Positions 61,224 to 64,000 of a DNA stretch of 64,000 bases are shown here, one piece after another. The position numbers were made by a program, and so were the translations under genes. Below the pieces are notes generated by a model. That model was given only the letters and a program-made list of their open reading frames with translations, was not told the origin of the DNA and did no database searches. Origin of the DNA: Candidatus Omnitrophota bacterium (GTDB taxonomy: Bacteria > Omnitrophota > Gorgyraeia > Gygaellales > JAQTUX01). How positions within the stretch are numbered: the first letter of the stretch is position 1; each line of letters starts with the position of its first letter. The stretch is taken from the NCBI GenBank assembly GCA_028707125.1, contig JAQTUX010000001.1, forward strand, positions 649,850 through 713,849, given 5' to 3'.

Positions 61224-61481
61224 ATGATTCAGAAATTGGCGCTGGTCGCCGCTGTTGTATTGCCTTTATGGAACATTCCCTTGATAGTGCGCATAATCAA
61301 GAGGAGGTCATCTAAGGACATCAGCATCTATTGGGCGTTGGGAGTATGGGTCTGCTTTTTGTTTATGTTCCCCGCCGGCCTTATGTCGCAAGATATTGTC
61401 TGGAAGGCCTTCAATATCGTCAATTTCGTCTTTTTCAGCTGCGTAGCGCTGTGCACCGTCATATTCCATAAGGGAAAATAG
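61224..61481 (+). CDS. SemiSWEET/PQ-loop-type membrane protein
   Basis: An 85-residue protein with three helices and the PQ-loop-like stretch PLWNIPLIVRIIKRRSSKDIS. Half-size SWEET proteins dimerise to form a sugar channel. The Gln of the PQ motif is not evident, so sugar transport is only a suggestion. Confidence 0.7.
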   Translation: MIQKLALVAAVVLPLWNIPLIVRIIKRRSSKDISIYWALGVWVCFLFMFPAGLMSQDIVWKAFNIVNFVFFSCVALCTVIFHKGK

Positions 61482-61505
61482 GGCTTTAATAGGTTTGGGA
61501 AGATC

Positions 61506-61542
61506 AAGGCCTTGAGGTTGCCTCAAGGCCTTTTGTTTTTTA
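61506..61542 (+). terminator. Intrinsic terminator
   Basis: AAGGCCTTGAGG (61506-61517) pairs perfectly with CCTCAAGGCCTT (61521-61532), followed by TTGTTTTTT. Confidence 0.92.
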
Positions 61543-61596
61543 AAATGGGGATTGAGGCGGTTATGAAAACGCTTTCTTAAATGGCTTTCCAGCTCC

Positions 61597-61624
61597 TTGT
61601 TTTACCGTAGTGGTAGGTTATACT
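61597..61624 (+). promoter_or_regulatory. Putative promoter of the metzincin gene
   Basis: TTGTTT (61597-61602), 16 bases, TATACT (61619-61624), ten bases before the ATG at 61635. No Shine-Dalgarno lies between. Confidence 0.45.
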
Positions 61625-61634
61625 TATTATACGG

Positions 61635-64000
61635 ATGAAAAAACTAACGATATTCCTGGTCGTTTTCTTCTGTTTGCTGTCTTCATTTAAGCCGGCAGGG
61701 GCAGGGGAGGAGCCCTGTCAGAGGCCGGATGAGGAAGCCGTTGTCGTCCTTTCTACGGTTACCCTGGATGAGATGCAGTATGCCAGGAAGGTAATCGAAC
61801 TGAACGGCGGCAGGGTCAAGAATATCTTTCCGCCCAGTGTCTTCTTCGCGAGCATTCCCTGCGCTATCTTCGCCGCCTTGAACCGGTCAGAACTTATACA
61901 GGAGGTTTCTTATACCACGGTAGAGCCGGATAAGTTCAGGGATTATGAGCCGTCTACCCGAGATGCCATTAAGATCTGGAATAAAAAGCTGAAGGGAGCC
62001 GTTAAACCAGAGGCAACGCCTCCGGGAGAAGGTATAAAAGAGAGAGAGCCGTTCAGGGATACGGTAATTATGCCTACGGACCTGCCCAAGACCAAAGAGG
62101 AAAGGGCAAAGAAGGATCGGGAATATCTGGAAAAATGGCAGGCCAGGAAGCAGGAATTGGAAGGCAAAGAACGCCTGAAAAGGCAAAGGTGGCAGAAGAC
62201 AAAAGAAAGGCTGCGGGCAGCTAAGGATGCCTCTTCCGGTGCCGTTGAGCCCCTGCAACTTCCGGCAGTATCTCAATCTACGAACTCTACCGGCTTCGGC
62301 AGGGCCTACGGCGCGGGCCTTTACGATACCAGTCTTTATATGGCAGGTGATATCGCTGTGGGGGTGTTCTTTGTCCCGGGTACTGGTGGAGAATGGACAG
62401 CCGCGGAGATAGATGATGTCTTTGGGGGTATCCGTACCGCCTTGGATCAATTCATTTATGATGAGCCAAATGCCCGCATTACTTTTACGTTCAGCAAGGA
62501 AGTAGATGAAGCAGGGAACCCTAAATTACTTCCAGAAAACCTAAGGCATTACGTAAATGAACTTAGGAGTATTTATAATACTCATTGGGCCTATATGATA
62601 GTTGTAGAAAAAGGATACGGTAGAGCAATGGTATGGCTTGGGAGGCCGACCACCTGTTTATACAGCGATGATTTAAGAAGCGGGGCCGTTGTTCGTCATG
62701 AGACAATGCATATATTCGGCGCGGCAGATCAATATTTTGAAGCCGGGTCTGTTCAAGAGGGCGCAATCGGATTACATGGATACTTGTCTGTTGTGAATGC
62801 CAACTCTCATTACAATGATGGCAAAGGATATTTTGGAGGGTCTGGTGAAAGCCGTCCTGATTTAATGTCCGGTGGCAGTTTTATCATAGGTGTTTATAGC
62901 CGCGGCCAGATTGGCTGGCGTGATTCCGACGGAGATGGGAGACTGGATCCGCTGGATACATTCCCGGATACATATCAATTGCGTAAAAGCGGCAATAATC
63001 CCTTTGTGTATACCGGCAAAAGTTCTGACAGGCCTATACCGAATGGAGATCCGTTTTATGCAGACGTAACTTTAAATACCATAACCAGAGTAGAATACCG
63101 TATAAATGAGGGCGCCTGGTGTGAGGCCGAAGCAGAAGACGGTTCTTTTGATTGGGGGGAGGAAGGCTTTACGTTTACTACCCCGGTTTTTCCGGATGGG
63201 ATGTATTCCATTGAAGTGAGGGCGGTCAATTCCGTAGGTAACGCGGAGTTATCTTACGCCAAGGATGAGGTCGTCATAAAGAATAGTCCTGTAGTTTCAT
63301 TCGAGTATCCTCATACAGAAGAAGGCGCATCAGGGGTGGGTGCGGCTCCAAGGGCATATTTTACCGTAACGCCGGAGAGTCAGCATGGCGCATTTGAATC
63401 CTTTACTGTCAATTTGGATGCTGCCGCTTCATTCGGCGCGGGCTATGACTCAGGAGGGGCGCGGTTGATGTGGGATATGGATGATGATGGGAATTGGGAG
63501 GAGGATTATTCAGGTAAATTAGAGATAGAACATTCTTATCCGTTATCAGAATGCCTTATCGGCACTACAATTGGTGTCCCCGGTCGTGCTGAAGGCATAT
63601 GTGCTTTTGGCGATTATGTCTATATCGTAAGTGGCGGATCCGGCCTGCAGATCATAGACGTCTCCGATCCCGCGGCTCCGGCTCTTGTCGGAAAATTTAA
63701 TACATCTGGTTGGGCGCTGGCTGTTTTTGTAACGGGAAATTATGCCTATGTCGCAGATGAAGATGCTGGTTTGCAGATCGTGGATGTCTCTAATCCAACT
63801 GCCCCAGACCTGGTCGGGCGTTTTGATGCACCGGTTGGTTTCATTCAGGATGTCTTTGTAGCAGGCAGTTATGCCTATGCCATTGGGTTTAAGGGTTTAC
63901 AGATTATAGACGTCTCCAATCCCGTAGCGCCGACTCTAGCCGGAAGCCTTGATACGCCTGGTTGGGCGCAGGATGTTTTTGTAGCGGGCAACTATGCCTA
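61635..64000 (+). CDS. Large secreted metzincin-like protease with LVIVD repeats (3' end outside window)
   Basis: An open frame of at least 788 codons, without a stop, running off the window. A signal peptide (1-23) is followed by a region (about 35-110) like a subtilisin-type propeptide, then a highly charged K/E/R linker (about 140-200). The catalytic domain has HETMHIFGAADQ, that is, HExxHxxGxxD (His355, Glu356, His359, Asp365), and a Met-turn DLMSGG (Met411). Ig-like and PKD-like sequence follows (MWDMDDDGNW near 615). From about residue 645 there are LVIVD repeats of about 43 residues (LQIIDVSDPAAPALVG and variants), probably forming a beta-propeller. Likely exported; substrate unknown. 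Confidence 0.82.
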   Translation, partial: MKKLTIFLVVFFCLLSSFKPAGAGEEPCQRPDEEAVVVLSTVTLDEMQYARKVIELNGGRVKNIFPPSVFFASIPCAIFAALNRSELIQEVSYTTVEPDKFRDYEPSTRDAIKIWNKKLKGAVKPEATPPGEGIKEREPFRDTVIMPTDLPKTKEERAKKDREYLEKWQARKQELEGKERLKRQRWQKTKERLRAAKDASSGAVEPLQLPAVSQSTNSTGFGRAYGAGLYDTSLYMAGDIAVGVFFVPGTGGEWTAAEIDDVFGGIRTALDQFIYDEPNARITFTFSKEVDEAGNPKLLPENLRHYVNELRSIYNTHWAYMIVVEKGYGRAMVWLGRPTTCLYSDDLRSGAVVRHETMHIFGAADQYFEAGSVQEGAIGLHGYLSVVNANSHYNDGKGYFGGSGESRPDLMSGGSFIIGVYSRGQIGWRDSDGDGRLDPLDTFPDTYQLRKSGNNPFVYTGKSSDRPIPNGDPFYADVTLNTITRVEYRINEGAWCEAEAEDGSFDWGEEGFTFTTPVFPDGMYSIEVRAVNSVGNAELSYAKDEVVIKNSPVVSFEYPHTEEGASGVGAAPRAYFTVTPESQHGAFESFTVNLDAAASFGAGYDSGGARLMWDMDDDGNWEEDYSGKLEIEHSYPLSECLIGTTIGVPGRAEGICAFGDYVYIVSGGSGLQIIDVSDPAAPALVGKFNTSGWALAVFVTGNYAYVADEDAGLQIVDVSNPTAPDLVGRFDAPVGFIQDVFVAGSYAYAIGFKGLQIIDVSNPVAPTLAGSLDTPGWAQDVFVAGNYA

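Overview
The window looks like one contig of an uncultured, strictly anaerobic, Gram-negative bacterium. The Gram-negative call rests on TolC/RND efflux genes, lipoproteins with a Cys lipobox, and Rnf. Anaerobic life is suggested by a ferredoxin-type [NiFe] hydrogenase, Rnf, Rex, radical-SAM hydrogenase maturases and small [4Fe-4S] sulfur-assimilation enzymes. The overall style (many ATGA overlaps, group 4 hydrogenase plus Rnf, palindromic repeats) reminds me of Omnitrophota-like metagenome bins, but that is inference. Genes lie almost entirely on the + strand and are densely packed. No stretch longer than about 300 bases lacks a gene.

Layout. 0-4.2 kb: housekeeping and miscellaneous genes (DUF89, deformylase, FmdB, membrane protein, J-domain protein, methyltransferase, metallo-hydrolase). 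4.2-6.1 kb: two Thi4-type thiazole synthases. The first has His at the sulfur-donor position. The second has Cys and sits behind a TPP riboswitch and terminator. 6.1-13.2 kb: an Rrf2 regulator followed by APS reductase, the siroheme/tetrapyrrole pathway (hemA, hemC, cobA, hemB, hemL, precorrin-2 dehydrogenase) and a one-domain sulfite reductase, that is, a compact sulfate-assimilation island. HemA and HemC are short and no hemD is seen. 13.2-20.6 kb: Cus-type heavy-metal efflux system with a YHS-cupredoxin protein, DoxX and a permease.

20.6-36.5 kb: the most striking region. A Rex-controlled unit of about 16 kb holds rex, a HydB/HydG-like diaphorase, a group 4 membrane [NiFe] hydrogenase with a full Mrp-type ion-pumping arm, a hydrogenase protease, a HypA lacking its zinc domain, and a 915-residue HypC-HydE-HydG fusion. 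The fusion joins a [NiFe] iron-cofactor chaperone to two [FeFe]-hydrogenase maturases. It suggests a so far undescribed route in which tyrosine-derived CO/cyanide is routed to, or regulated with, the [NiFe] site.

36.5-48.8 kb: MFS exporters, a c-di-GMP-I riboswitch before a GH1 beta-glucosidase, endonuclease III, small housekeeping genes, an NSS amino-acid transporter with its tiny MetS-like partner, pssA, a two-component pair and two tRNAs. Paired inverted palindromes (REPIN-like) lie at 39.7 and 42.1 kb, with a single copy at 24.7 kb. 48.8-54.1 kb: rnfCGDEA-[receiver]-rnfB. 54-64 kb: purN, a lipoprotein, an FtsH-like protease, eno, ftsB-like, initiator tRNA, a cNMP-P-loop-patatin fusion, a SemiSWEET-like protein, and the start of a large secreted metzincin with LVIVD repeats that runs off the window.

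Together the genes describe ferredoxin/NAD(P)H/H2 redox balancing (Rnf plus Mbh-like hydrogenase under Rex) and sulfate-to-sulfide assimilation that could feed sulfide-dependent thiamin synthesis. Several genes carry a TATAAT-like -10 box only a few bases before the ATG and no Shine-Dalgarno, suggesting leaderless messages.
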